Under the pieces are notes generated by a model. That model worked only from the letters and a program-made list of their open reading frames with translations. It ran no database searches and was not told the origin of the DNA. A DNA stretch of 64,000 nt from Streptomyces cyaneochromogenes (lineage in GTDB: Bacteria > Actinomycetota > Actinomycetes > Streptomycetales > Streptomycetaceae): NCBI RefSeq assembly GCF_003963535.1, contig NZ_CP034539.1, forward strand, positions 5,456,001-5,520,000, written 5' to 3'. Positions 25,353 to 35,447 of the stretch are shown piece after piece (within the stretch, counting starts at the first letter, position 1; the number at the start of each line of letters is the position of its first letter). The position numbers and the translations under genes are program-made.

Positions 25353-25941
25353 CACCGTCGCCGGGCGCTCCTCCCCGCGACCGTGCGACGTGGGACGGCG
25401 CACGAACACGCTCGGAGACGCGCCCGAAACTCCCTGGCCAGAGCGGTGCCCCCGGCCACGTATCCCCTCTCGAAAGACGGGGACCGAAGCCAAGGCGACA
25501 CTCCGTGGCCGACGGGCATCTGTGCCGCCGCCCCGCCTGCTGCCCTGGGCGAGCCGGGCCGCGTTGGTGTGCGAGTCAGCACCCTTGGCAGCAGGAGCCA
25601 CCGGCTGCCCGGCCGGCGCTGTGCGCGCCGATGTGCTGCGCCGCCTCGGTACGGGCACGTCCAGTCCGGGACTCCGCGTCGTGGACCACCCGTCCGGAGA
25701 TCAGGGTGTACCGGACCTTGGTGGCGCGGATCAGCCCGGTCCCCACTGCCCCCGCCGCCACCGGCCCGGACCACATCTCGGCAACCCGCCGCAGCCCGCG
25801 ACCCCTTGGAGCCGACCGCGACCCGCGACTGCCCGCACTGCCGGCAACCGATCACCACGCGGCCCTGTTGGCCACCCCCGAAGCCGCACGGCCGACGATG
25901 CCGCACCTGCGCACCGATGTCGTCCCGCTGCGGAGGACCCC
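25353..25941. other. Degraded stretch before the NUDIX gene
   Basis: No complete gene. Frames are open but low in protein character. Around 25800-25930 one frame reads a short CPHC...CRTC zinc-ribbon-like segment (DCPHCRQPITTRP), similar in style to small proteins beside NUDIX genes on actinobacterial integrative elements. I treat it as a remnant. Confidence 0.45.
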
Positions 25942-26391
25942 ATGACCGACCTGCCCGTGCTCAACGGCATCGACGAACTGGTCACCCGCAGCCACAGCGA
26001 CGGCATCACCGACCTCACGGCCGCCGCGCTGATCGAGCAGCACGGCAGGTTCCTGCTGGTCCACGCCGGTCGCCCGGACCTGAGCGCGACCCAAGCCTGG
26101 CGGCTTCCGTCCGGGCCGGTGCTGCCCGGGGAGACCGTCCCCGACGGCCTGCACCGCATCCTGGCGCAGTACTTCGGCTACTCCGGCGTTGAGATCACCG
26201 GCCTCCGCGGCACCATCGACGACGACTCCCGCATGCGCACCTTCGTCTTCGCCATCAACGCCGGCCAGCCGGACGGCATCTGCCGCGACGGCGACCTCCC
26301 CCACCGCTGGATCGACAACATCACCGTCAGCGACCTGATCCCCGGGATCAGCCCCGTCCTCCGCACCTGCTACGCGGCCGATTCAAGCTGA
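25942..26391 (+). CDS. NUDIX-fold protein with degenerate Nudix box
   Basis: ATG 25942 with GGAGGA 3 nt before gives 149 residues. The fold pattern fits NUDIX: AALIEQHGRFLLVHAGRPD, then WRLPSGPVLPGETVPDGLHR where the box G-x5-E...REUxEE should be, but the catalytic REUxEE glutamates are replaced (HRILAQYFG). The hydrolase is thus probably inactive. Catalytically poor NUDIX proteins of this kind occur on actinobacterial integrative elements, for example as the Pra activator of pSAM2. It is likely an element gene left in the island; regulatory role is inferred. Confidence 0.7.
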   Translation: MTDLPVLNGIDELVTRSHSDGITDLTAAALIEQHGRFLLVHAGRPDLSATQAWRLPSGPVLPGETVPDGLHRILAQYFGYSGVEITGLRGTIDDDSRMRTFVFAINAGQPDGICRDGDLPHRWIDNITVSDLIPGISPVLRTCYAADSS

Positions 26392-26405
26392 CCCTCACCG
26401 ATCAC

Positions 26406-26439
26406 GAGCGCCCGGCGACCTGACGGTTGCCGGGCGCTC
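26406..26439 (+). terminator. Terminator after the NUDIX gene
   Basis: Stem GAGCGCCCGGC / GCCGGGCGCTC, 11 bp perfect, 12-nt loop. It could also serve the converging pseudogene. Confidence 0.8.
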
Positions 26440-26459
26440 CGCACTCCGCTGGTCGCTCC

Positions 26460-27179
26460 CTAGCATCCCCACTTCGTTGAGCAGCGAAGAATCTCAGGCG
26501 ACCAGCGCCTCTGGCCGTTTTCGACCATCCTCATCAGCCACCGAGGCCGGCGTACGGTGTTCACCGCTTCGCAGACGGTGTCCTCGTCGTTGGCGAGCAG
26601 GGCTTGCCAACAGTGTTCGCCCTGCTCCGTCGACTGATGGCGGATCTCTCGCAGTCGTGCTGTCTCGGCGGTCAGGTAGGCGGGCCCGGCCTGTTCCGCC
26701 CGTTGCTTGGCCGCAGCCCTCTCCGAGCGGGCCAGCCGCCCCACACCCTGAAGACGTCCGGGCTTCGGCGAGCGCCCAGGACAGGCTCAGTTGGGGGGCG
26801 TCCGGGACGACGGGCGGGTGCGCCGCGGGGAAGGACTCCAGGTGAACGCTGGTCATCTGCCGCCTCAGCTCGCGCAACTGAGCGATGGCGGCATCGCGCT
26901 CCGCCTCCTGCTAAGCCCGCTCCGCCTGACGGCGCGCCCGCTCCAGTTGCGCGACTGACGGGGCGACCGTACGAGATCGTGTCGTACGCCGCGTACTGGT
27001 GCGCCGTCGATTGCCGCCGAGGGAACTCGATGCGTAGAAGGAGCCGAGTCCAGTCGACATCCTGGCGCCGCCACTGCCCACGCTGAGCCGCGCCGCACGG
27101 GGCCCGATCGAGGTGCGCACTCCACGAGGAGAGACCCGCACACTCATCCCGGGACACCGACACGGAAACCGAGCCCCAT
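26460..27179 (-). pseudogene. DUF4236-type gene, broken
   Basis: Read from about 27179, the pieces are GLGFRVGVPG, then in another frame SVRVSPRGVRTSIGPRAARL...GGARMSTGLGSFYASS, the small beta-hairpin start of DUF4236 proteins. A Gln/Arg-rich coil (VAQLERARRQAERA) is ended by TAG at 26911 where CAG is expected. LRRQMTSVHLESFPAAHPPV and a further frame YLTAETARLREIRHQSTEQG... NDEDTVCEAVNT finish the usual helical C-terminus. At least one nonsense and two frame changes make it non-functional. Confidence 0.75.
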
Positions 27180-27268
27180 GACATACCCCTCTCCCCGGGA
27201 ACAGTCCGGCACCCGGACGCGGCGTGTGAGGTGTGCTCGGCCGGCCCTCGGCAAGGGGAAAGAGCGCC

Positions 27269-27311
27269 GGATACATCAATCCGGTACATGGACTACTCTT
27301 GGTACATGTCC
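27269..27311. promoter_or_regulatory. Repeated GGTACAT operators of the VapBC pair
   Basis: GGATACAT (27269), GGTACATGGAC (27283-27293) and GGTACATGTCC (27301-27311) are similar half-sites spaced 14 and 18 bp apart. The last overlaps the antitoxin start. Ribbon-helix-helix antitoxins bind such short repeats to repress their own operon. Confidence 0.65.
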
Positions 27312-27572
27312 ATGAAGCGCACCAACGTCTACGCCGACCCCGAGGACCTGGCCATCATCAAGGAGGCCGCCAAGCGCCGAGGTATAAGCGAGGCCGAGAT
27401 CATTCGCCAGGGCATCCACCTTGCCGCCATGGCGAACAGGGTCTGGGACGAGCCGCTGTTCTCACGCACCTTCGAGGGGCCGGGGCGCACCCTGCCCAAG
27501 TCGGAGGTCCGCGACACGGTCGCCGAGGCCGTCCGGCGGGAGACCGGCTCGGATTCCGGATCCGCCGCGTGA
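27306..27572 (+). CDS. vapB: VapB-type ribbon-helix-helix antitoxin
   Basis: ATG 27306 (or 27312) gives 88 residues. The first about 45 (MKRTNVYADPEDLAIIKEAA, GISEAEIIRQGIHLAA) are the beta-strand plus two helices of the MetJ/CopG fold that binds operator DNA. The C-terminal tail (WDEPLFSRTFEGPG...) should wrap the toxin. The stop overlaps the toxin start by 3 bp. The start codon lies within the operator repeats, so the mRNA is likely nearly leaderless. Confidence 0.9.
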   Translation: MSMKRTNVYADPEDLAIIKEAAKRRGISEAEIIRQGIHLAAMANRVWDEPLFSRTFEGPGRTLPKSEVRDTVAEAVRRETGSDSGSAA

Positions 27573-28012
27573 TCATTGTCATCGCCGATACGTCCGGCCT
27601 TCTGGCAGCCCTGGACTCGGCTCATCCTGAACACCGGGCGGCGAACGAGGCCATCATGGCGGCGGGCCTACTGGTCATGTCCCCGCTCCTGCTGGCCGAA
27701 CTGGATCACGTGGCGACCCGCGAGCTCGGCAGGGAGGCTGCGCTCAGCGCAGTAGACGACCTGCGGCGCTGGATGAGCCGGGGTCGTGTCGTCATGCCGG
27801 AGATCACGGAGGACCACCTGGGCGCCGCCCAGTCGGTCCGTGTCCGCTACCGCGCGCTGGACCTCGACCTCGCCGGCGCGGTGAACGTGGCGCTTGCCGC
27901 CGACTACGACACGGACGCGATTCTCACCCTCGACCGACGAGACTTTCGGGCTGTACGCCCGTTGGGCCACTACAAGGCGTTCCGGGTACTTCCCGACGAC
28001 CTCCCGCTCTGA
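27569..28012 (+). CDS. vapC: VapC-type PIN-domain toxin
   Basis: GTG 27569 gives 147 residues, coupled to the antitoxin. PIN-domain acidic residues are in place: D7 in IVIADTSGLLAAL, the glutamate of LLLAELDHVATREL near 46, and the late pair in DTDAILTLDRRDFRAV near 118-126. VapC toxins are Mg-dependent RNases that cut tRNA or rRNA. The pair may stabilise the island. A truncated second copy of this gene is at 34797. Confidence 0.92.
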   Translation: MIIVIADTSGLLAALDSAHPEHRAANEAIMAAGLLVMSPLLLAELDHVATRELGREAALSAVDDLRRWMSRGRVVMPEITEDHLGAAQSVRVRYRALDLDLAGAVNVALAADYDTDAILTLDRRDFRAVRPLGHYKAFRVLPDDLPL

Positions 28013-28025
28013 CGCAGGCTCCTAG

Positions 28026-28202
28026 GTCGCGTCCGCAAAGTCCCGTCGTCCGCCCGGAGGGCGGGCACCGCGGCGTCATGGGGGAGCGTGCTCTCGGCGT
28101 GCCGGGCGGAAGCCCTCGTACTGGTTGTACGTGGGCTTTCGCCCGGTTCAGCGAGAGGGCGTGCCAGGCGTCGCGGGGCAGGCGGGACTTTGCGGACACG
28201 GC
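28026..28202. mobile_element. MITE of 177 bp
   Basis: Ends GTCGCGTCCGCAAAGTCCCG and the complement of GCCGTGTCCGCAAAGTCCCG form 20-bp inverted repeats (18 of 20). CTAG is duplicated on both sides (28022-28025, 28203-28206). No coding capacity. The homologous block at 35095 lacks it, giving the empty site. An inner hairpin is present. Confidence 0.85.
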
Positions 28203-28207
28203 CTAGG

Positions 28208-28456
28208 GGGTCAAGTGCCTGCTCCTGCAAGGGCCTTGTGCGCAGCCCATGACGAAGCACGTGCAGGACGGGTGTCCGCCATCGCCCAGGGACGGTGAGC
28301 TGAGGGCTCGCCTCCAGCTCATCCATGTGAAAGCGCAGGCCAGCGCCACGCTGCGACGTGATGGGGGTGCCCTCGTAAGGCGCTCGTGCCCTCTGCGTGC
28401 CCAATCTGGGGGTGCAGGAGCACTAGCAGGACGCGGCAACGGCCCCCCAACGAAAC
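28208..28456. repeat. Island end block, copy 1
   Basis: About 250 bp between the MITE and attachment copy B that closely match 35095-35356 (shared GTGCAGGACGGGTGTCCGCC and GTGCCCTCTGCGTGCCCAAT). No gene is convincing in either copy. The piece GGGCACGCAGAGGGC also occurs near copies A and D, so these may be integrase arm sites. Confidence 0.65.
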
Positions 28457-28547
28457 AAACCCCAGGCCACTGACCTGGGGTTTCATCATGGAGCGGGTGA
28501 CGAGAATCGAACTCGCGCTCTCAGCTTGGGAAGCGACGGCGCTTGCG
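28457..28547. repeat. tRNA-Gly attachment-site copy B
   Basis: Hairpin AAACCCCAGG...CCTGGGGTTT (28457-28483), then TCATCATGGA and the tRNA 3' half (28493-28534), identical to the intact gene up to TTGGGAAGC; GACGGCGCTTGCG follows. CACCGTTGTTGACCGTGG begins about 76 bp after the fragment, as at copies A and C. Confidence 0.9.
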
Positions 28548-28775
28548 CGGCCATAGGGCAGCTGACCTGGGAAGATTCGTTGTCGGGCGGCAGGTGTGAG
28601 GGACTGGTTGCACCGTTGTTGACCGTGGTTGTCCCCTCTGAAGGGCACGCTATGGGCACGACGCAGGGATGGGGGGGGATCAGGGCCTCCGGTTGGCTGC
28701 CAGAGACCGGGAGTGGCTCCGACTCGAACGGCAGCCGAGTGAGGCCGTCGCGACTGCACACATGGCGTCATTCGG

Positions 28776-29527
28776 ATGCAGTGGCGCGCATCAAGCATCC
28801 TGCTGCGAGTTGAGGACTCCTTGGACCTCGATGCGCACGAGGCCGATGCGCACGAGGGCGAGGGCGCGCCCCGCGCAGTGCGGAGCGCCGGCGCCTTCGG
28901 GCCGGAGGCCGCCGCCGTGAGGCACCCCTCCGGGCCGCCCACCATCCCGTCCGTCCCGCGCCCGCCAGCCCCCTCGCGCCCGGCCACGGCGACGGTCTCC
29001 CCCACACCGCCCGCTCACGCCCCCACTCCGAACGGTTCCGTGGCCACGAACGCCGCACCCACCCCGCCCGATCGCCCGTCCGCCCCGTCGGCGTCGCCTT
29101 CCTCCGGACCCGCCGGACCCGTCCGTCCGGCGGCCCCGAGCCCTCGGGGCCGCCCGACGCGCCCGCGCCCAGCGACTCCGCCTCCCTCGGGGGCGCCGGC
29201 GGGGGAGGGCCGGGAGCGGCCCGGCCGACCGGCCGACCCCTCCGGCTCGCCGTCCTCCACGAGCCCGGTGAAGCCTGCTCGTACTAAAACGGCAACAGAG
29301 GAGGAGCTCGTCGAGGAGTCGGACGAAGGGGGCGAGGTGGTACCCGAGACGGACGCCCCGGCCGCCGAGAACTCGCCCGCCAAGCTGTCGGCGGCCGCTC
29401 ACCGGACCGGCACCGAGGCCCCCTCGACCTCTCTGACCGGCGGATTCCGGTGTTCACACTGGGCGTGGGGCTGGCTCTGGTGGGCCTCGGCATCGGCTTC
29501 CTCGGGGTGCGGATGCGCCGTCGCTGA
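28776..29527 (+). pseudogene. Remnant of a Pro-rich, C-terminally anchored protein
   Basis: A long Pro/Ser/Thr-rich frame runs from about 28776 and ends with an acidic segment (ATEEELVEESDEGGEVVPET... STSLTGG). Near 29445 the frame shifts, and the other frame gives a clean membrane anchor, IPVFTLGVGLALVGLGIGFL, followed by an Arg-rich end and TGA at 29525. This tail form is common in Streptomyces surface proteins next to PadR/ABC genes. The N-terminal part is lost at attachment copy B. The Pro-rich half is ambiguous, since all frames there are open. Confidence 0.5.
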
Positions 29528-29602
29528 GCGGCTCGCGACGGCCCGGGTCCCCCTTGAGTCGGACCTCCGGCGTCCGCCTCAGGACGCTTGTCCACGCGGA
29601 CT

Positions 29603-29624
29603 TACTCGGTATACATACTCGGTA
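29603..29624. promoter_or_regulatory. PadR-type operator overlapping the padR start
   Basis: TACTCGGTA occurs at 29603-29611 and 29616-29624 around TACA. The second copy ends on the A of the ATG. Such repeats fit auto-repression by the PadR protein and a leaderless transcript. Confidence 0.7.
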
Positions 29625-30280
29625 TGTCCATCCGCCACGGGCTTCTCGCCCTCCTCGAACGCGGCCCGCGCTACGGCTCACAGCTCCGTACGGAGTTCGA
29701 GTCCCGCACCGGCTCCACCTGGCCGCTCAACGTGGGTCAGGTCTACACGACGCTCAGCCGGCTTGAACGCGACGGCATGGTCGTGCAGGACGGCGAGGAC
29801 GAGGCCGGCCACTCGCTCTACGCGATCACCGACAGCGGTCGCGTCGAACTGCGCAGCTGGTTCGAGAACCCCGTCGACCGCACCAGCCCGGCCCGAGACG
29901 AGCTGGCCATCAAGCTGGCCATGGCCGTCGGGGCGCCCGGGGTCGACATCCGTGACGTCATCCAGTCCCAGCGCCGGCACACCGTGAAGGCCATGCAGGA
30001 CTACACCCGGCTGAAGGCGCAGGCCCTCACCGCCGTGGAGAAGAACGGGGCACAAGAGCGGGACGACATCGCCTGGCTCCTCGTCCTGGAGCAGCTGATC
30101 TTCCAGATCGAGGCCGAGGCGCGCTGGCTCGACCACTGCGAGTCCCGGCTGATCCGTCTCTCGTCGACCGCCCCGGCGGCGGGGCCGGAGCCGGCCTCGC
30201 CGGGGGCGGCAGCGGGAGCGGCGGGGATGGGGGCGCGGGCGGGGGCCGGGGCAGAGGGGGCCGCACGCCACCGCCCGTGA
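29624..30280 (+). CDS. PadR-family transcriptional regulator
   Basis: ATG 29624 gives 218 residues; the longer open frame runs through the operator. The winged helix-turn-helix is in residues 1-80 (MSIRHGLLALLERGPRYGSQ, VGQVYTTLSRLERDGMV). The C-terminal PadR helix pair spans about 90-180, followed by an Ala/Gly-rich tail. It precedes an ABC ATPase-FtsX operon by 175 bp and most likely represses it; PadR-ABC pairs usually respond to antibiotics or lipids. Confidence 0.9.
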   Translation: MSIRHGLLALLERGPRYGSQLRTEFESRTGSTWPLNVGQVYTTLSRLERDGMVVQDGEDEAGHSLYAITDSGRVELRSWFENPVDRTSPARDELAIKLAMAVGAPGVDIRDVIQSQRRHTVKAMQDYTRLKAQALTAVEKNGAQERDDIAWLLVLEQLIFQIEAEARWLDHCESRLIRLSSTAPAAGPEPASPGAAAGAAGMGARAGAGAEGAARHRP

Positions 30281-30455
30281 TGTCCGCCCTTCACGACCGG
30301 CCCTGAGCGCCCGAACGAGCGGATCCACAGGGCCGACCGAGCACCTGAAGACTCCGAACCACCCGACCAGACCAATACCGTAACGACGGTGCCGCCAACG
30401 ACCGTCCGTCGCACCGACGTCCGGCTGTTCGCCGGCGTACGCCCGAGGGGGAACC

Positions 30456-31192
<737 letters not shown>

Positions 31193-31193
<1 letters not shown>

Positions 31194-34057
31194 TGACCTG
31201 GTTCCACTCCTGGCGGGCCGCGGTCCGCATCGCCCGCCGTGACGCCTGGCGCTCCAAGGGCCGCAGCTTCCTCGTCCTCGCCATGATCGCGCTGCCGATC
31301 CTGGGCGTGAGCGCCCTGGACCTGACCGTGCGCAGCGCCGAACTCACGCCCGCGCAGCGGATGGAGCGCACCCTGGGTGCCGCCGACGCTCGCTTCTCCG
31401 ACGCCCGGACGGCCGGCGTGGCCATCCTGCAGGACCCCAGCGGCGAGCAGCACACCCCGGCCGGGGACTACGACTCGCCGGGCACGTCCTGGCCCGACGG
31501 CCCGACCGATGTCACCAAGACCATCCCGGCCGGTTCGACGGTGCTGACCGACAGCAGGGGCAGCGCCAAGCTGACCACCAGGCACGGTCTGCTCCAGGCC
31601 GAGGTCCGTGAGCTGGCCGCCGCCGATCCCGTCGCCCGGGGCATCATGCGGCTGCAGGAGGGCCGCTTCCCCGAGAAGAACGACGAGATCGCCGCGACCA
31701 CCCGGTTCCTGGAGAGCAGCGGGCTGTCCGTCGGCTCCACCCTCACCGCCCGCGGCTTCGACCGCACCTATGTGATCAGCGGCTCGTACGAGCTGCCCAG
31801 CGACCTCACGGCACAGCAGGTCAACGCCCTGCCGGGGGCCTTCCTCGCGCCGTACGGCAAGGCGGTCGAGAAGGACGGACTGCCCAAGCCCGACGTCTCC
31901 ACCACCTATCTGGTGAAGAAGTCCGGTGGTTTCACGTGGAACACGGTCCAGGCGATCAACGCCAAGGGCGTCGTGGTCACCTCGCGCGCCGTGGCCCTCG
32001 ACCCGCCCGCCGACTCCGAGGTGCCGCTCTACCAGAAGGAAGGCTGGGCCAACTACGAGAGCAGCGGGGCCGCCGACGCTGCCGCGCTCGCCGCCGTGGG
32101 CACGGTCGTCGGTCTGGCGATGCTGGAGATCTGCCTGCTCGCCGGTCCCGCCTTCGCCGTCGGTGCCCGTCGTTCCCGCCGCCAACTGGGCCTCGTCGGC
32201 GCCAACGGCGGTGCCCGCAGCCACATCCGGGCCATCATGCTGAGCGGCGGCCTCGTCATCGGCGTCGCGGCGGCCCTGGTCGGCACGGTCCTCGCCCTGA
32301 TCCTGACCTTCGCCCTCCGGCCGCTCATCGAGGACTACATGGGGCAGCGGTTCGGCGGCTTCACCGTCAAGCCGCTGGAACTGCTCGCCATCGCCGCGCT
32401 CGCCGTCCTCACCGGCCTGCTCTCCGCGATCGTCCCGGCCGTCACCGCCTCCCGGCAGACCGTCCTGGCCTCCCTGACCGGCCGTCGCGGCGTGCGCCGC
32501 AGCAACCGCGTGCTGCCGCTGATCGGCCTCGGCGCCTTCCTGCTCGGCGCGGCCATCGCCCTGTACGGCTCGGTCGTCTCCGACCAGTTCGTCCTGGTCG
32601 CGGGTGGCTCGGCCATCGCCGAGCTGGGTGTGGTCGCCATGACGCCCGCCCTGGTCGGCCTGTTCGGCCGGGCCGGCCGCTGGCTGCCGCTCTCGCCGCG
32701 CCTCGCCCTGCGGGACGCCGTCCGTAACCGGGGCCGTACGGCACCCGCTGTCGCCGCCGTCCTGGCCGCCGTCGCGGGCACCGTCGCCGTCTCGACGTAC
32801 GCCGCGAGCCACGACGCCCAGAGTCTGGCCGAGTACCGGGCCAGCCTGCCGCACGGGGCCGTCGCCGCGCTCGTCACTGAGGAGGGCGGCCGGGACGTCC
32901 CCGAGGTCCGCGACGCCGTGCAGCGGACGCTGCCCGTCGACGTCCGCGCTGACGTGTTCCGCATCGCCGTCGGCAAGCCCGGCTGCGCCCCGTATGACGA
33001 GGGCGAGGGCTGTGGCCGCTTCGAGGTCGTCACCCCGCAGGACAACGAGTGCCCGCTGTGGGTCAACACCCCCGACGGCTCCGACCCGGCGGAGAAGTAC
33101 ACCAAGGAGCAGCGGCGCGCGCTCGCTAAGGACTGGCGCTGCCTCTCGCCCGACGGCAACGGCATCTACGTCGACGGCGGTCTCCTCATCGCCGACGCCC
33201 CGCTCCTGAAGGTCCTCGGCATCGACGACCCGGGCGCGACCAAGGCCCTCGCCGACGGAAAGCTCCTCAGCTTCCACAAGCCCCAGGTCGACAGGAACGG
33301 CACCGTCGGCATCAAGCTGATCACCGACCCGAAGGCCGCCGACCGCGCCGCCGAGCAGAACAAGCCGGTCCCGGGCGAGCTGAAGTCCTTCCCCGCCTAC
33401 CAGGTGCCCGGCTCGCCCGACTCCTACGGACTGCAGAGCGTGCTCAGCCCCGCCGCCGCCAAGGCCGCCGGGCTGACCACCGTCCCCCTCGGTGCCTACT
33501 TCAGCACCGACCGGATGCCCAGCACCGAGGAGCGGCAGAAGCTCGATGCCGAGATCGCCAAGCTCGGCAGCAACGTCGAGCTGACCGTGGAGCAGGGCTG
33601 GGTCGACGAGAACGGGCTCGTCCTGCTCGCGCTGACCGTCTTCGCCGGCCTGGTCACCATCGGTGCGGCCGGCATCGCCACCGGTCTCGCCCAGGCCGAC
33701 GCGGAGGCCGATCTCAAGACGCTCGCAGCGGTCGGCGCCCCGCCCCGGGTGCGCCGCACGCTCAGCGGCTTCCAGTGCGGTGTGGTCGCCGCGATGGGTG
33801 TGGTCCTCGGCTCGGCTGCCGGTGTCCTGCCCGCGGTCGGGCTGCGGCTCACCGAGGAGCGCGAGCAGATGCGCTTCTACCAGGAGGCTCTCGACAACGG
33901 CTGGGGCGGCGCCGGTGACGCCCCGCCGTACGTGCCGATCGTCGTCCCCTGGGAGACACTCGCCGCCCTCCTGGTGGCCGTGCCCCTCGGCGCCGCCCTG
34001 CTGGCCGCGCTGGTGACCCGCTCGCGCGGGGCGCTGGCCCGCCGCGCCGCGCACTGA
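31193..34057 (+). CDS. FtsX-like ABC transporter permease
   Basis: ATG 31193 in TGATGA gives 954 residues; GTG 31190 is also possible. One helix near residue 27-45 (SFLVLAMIALPILGVSAL), a large outer domain, a first FtsX core with three or more helices (about 290-450), a second outer domain, and a final helix group (about 800-940) match the duplicated FtsX permease build. It works with the ATPase just upstream. A near-perfect terminator follows 17 bp after the stop. Confidence 0.92.
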
Positions 34058-34074
34058 TCCTCCGTTGCCGGACC

Positions 34075-34115
34075 GTGCCCCTGGACGAGGGTGGATCACC
34101 CTCGTCCAGGGGCAC
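34075..34115 (+). terminator. Terminator of the ABC operon
   Basis: Perfect 19-bp stem beginning GTGCCCCTGGACGAGGGTG with a 3-nt loop. Confidence 0.92.
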
Positions 34116-34152
34116 ACCGTGTGGGAAAGCATGCGTGCGCGAGAATGGCGGC

Positions 34153-34242
34153 ATGGAGATGCCGAGGAATGACAGGTCGCAGGAGAGCCCCCAGGTCCTC
34201 ATCCTGGGCCAGGACGGGGTGGCGCTCGGCGGCACTGACTAG
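34153..34242 (+). pseudogene. bpa: 5' fragment of a bacterial proteasome activator (bpa) gene
   Basis: From ATG 34153 the 29 codons read MEMPRNDRSQESPQ then VLILGQDGVALGGTD and stop. This resembles the N-terminus I know for Streptomyces Bpa, a ring-forming activator of the 20S proteasome of about 180 residues. The conserved core (EQPAKVMRIGSMIKQLLEE) that should follow is absent. I infer a truncation by recombination at about 34240, with the intact gene elsewhere. Recognition rests on a short stretch. Confidence 0.6.
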
Positions 34243-34363
34243 GGATCACCTTCCGTCCCGGCCGAACTCCTTGGTCGGTCTGCACGCTGTCGCGAACCAG
34301 GTAGGCCGATAGGGCACGCCACGTGGTGGTGACGAGGTAGTCCCCGTCCGGAGGAAGCATCCA

Positions 34364-34592
34364 CCGACGGCGATGCCCTGCTCTTTGGCTCACATGATGA
34401 AGTCGGCGACCACGAGGAAGTAGCCGGGGAACCCTCATCTGAATGATGACGCCCAACTCGTACTCGGCCTGCTTCTGGTAGTCCTCGCCCCAGCACCTCC
34501 GGATACCGGCGCCGCATACCCCGGAATACTTCTTCCTGGAACCAGGTGACCTCGGTGTAGCCCTCCGGGATGTCGAATTCCCGTCCGGTGAG
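34364..34592 (-). pseudogene. dnaE: Fragment of DNA polymerase III alpha (dnaE)
   Basis: Minus-strand text PEGYTEVTWFQEEVFRGMRR, then EDYQKQAEYELGVIIQM in a second frame, then FPGYFLVVADFIM-stop-AKEQGIAVG in a third matches the start of the polymerase palm domain of bacterial DnaE. Two frame changes and a TGA (for Trp) show decay. It is about 75 residues out of about 1180. Confidence 0.8.
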
Positions 34593-34607
34593 ACGTTCGA
34601 TCTTGCG

Positions 34608-34796
34608 GTGGCCCGTCGCAAGGCCACCGATCCGGACCGCCGGATCGGCGTGTTGCTGGTCAACCCGGGCGGGCCCGGCGATTCGGGCGTGGACTTCGCC
34701 GTAAGGCGTGCCACGCCCCACTTCAGCGCGGACACCCACGGCCAAGTACGACATTGTCGAGTTCGACCCGCGGGGCATCGGCGGCAGCCAGCCGGT
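34608..34796 (+). pseudogene. Fragment of a TAP-type alpha/beta-hydrolase peptidase
   Basis: DRRIGVLLVNPGGPGDSGVD, a frame change near 34740, then YDIVEFDPRGIGGSQPV is the oxyanion-hole region of Streptomyces secreted tripeptidyl aminopeptidases. The nucleophile domain is missing; the text joins directly to a vapC fragment. Confidence 0.75.
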
Positions 34797-35094
34797 GACG
34801 CGTGAGCTCGGCAGGGAGGCTGCCCTCAGCGCGGTCGACGACCTGTGGCGCTGGATGAGCCGGGGGCGTGTCGTCATGCCGGAGATCACGGAGGACCACC
34901 TGGGCGCCGCTCAGTCCGTCCGTGTCCGCTACCGCGCGCTGGACCTCGACCTCGCCGACGCGGTGAACGTGGCGCTTGCCGCCGACTACGACACGGACGC
35001 GATCCTCACTCTCGACCGACGAGACTTCCGGGCCGTACGCCCGTTGGGCCGCTACAAGGCGTTCCGGGTGCTCCCGGACGACCTTCCGCTCTGA
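34797..35094 (+). pseudogene. Truncated vapC copy
   Basis: From TRELGREAALSAVDDLWRWM to the end, about 97 residues, it is almost identical to the VapC at 27569, with only a few substitutions (for example ADAVN for AGAVN). The first 50 residues with two catalytic acids are gone and no antitoxin precedes it. It is fused in frame to the peptidase fragment. Confidence 0.85.
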
Positions 35095-35356
35095 CACAGG
35101 GCCCTCAGCGGTCAAGTGGCCGCTCCCGCAAGGGGCTTGTGCATCGCCCACGACGAAACATGTGCAGGACGGGTGTCCGCCATCGCCCAGGAACGGTGAG
35201 CTGAGGGCTCGCCTCCGGCTCATCTCTGTGAAGGCGCAGGTCAGCGCCACACTGAGACGTGATGGGAGCGCCCTCTCAAGGCGCGCGTGCCCTCTGCGTG
35301 CCCAATCTCGGGGTACAGGCGTACTCGAGAAACGCAGCAACGGCTTCCCAATGGAA
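35095..35356. repeat. Island end block, copy 2 (MITE-free)
   Basis: Matches 28208-28456 and joins directly to the vapC end, without the MITE found in copy 1. No gene seen. Confidence 0.65.
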
Positions 35357-35447
35357 AAACCCCAGGCCGCTGACCTGGGGTTTCATCATGGAGCGGGTGA
35401 CGAGAATCGAACTCGCGCTCTTGGCTTGGGAAGCGACGGCGCCTTGG
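35357..35447. repeat. tRNA-Gly attachment-site copy C
   Basis: Hairpin at 35357-35383, then the tRNA 3' half at 35393-35434 with two changes against the intact gene (CTTGGC for CTCAGC). CACCGCTGTTGACCGTGG begins about 77 bp later, as at copies A and B. The DNA on to 35758 holds no gene that I can support. Confidence 0.88.

Noticed and set aside
28776..29290. Treating the Pro-rich frame as an intact gene
   Set aside because: All three frames are open and Pro/Arg-rich here. Only the acidic end and the anchor in the shifted frame look native, so it was listed as a remnant.
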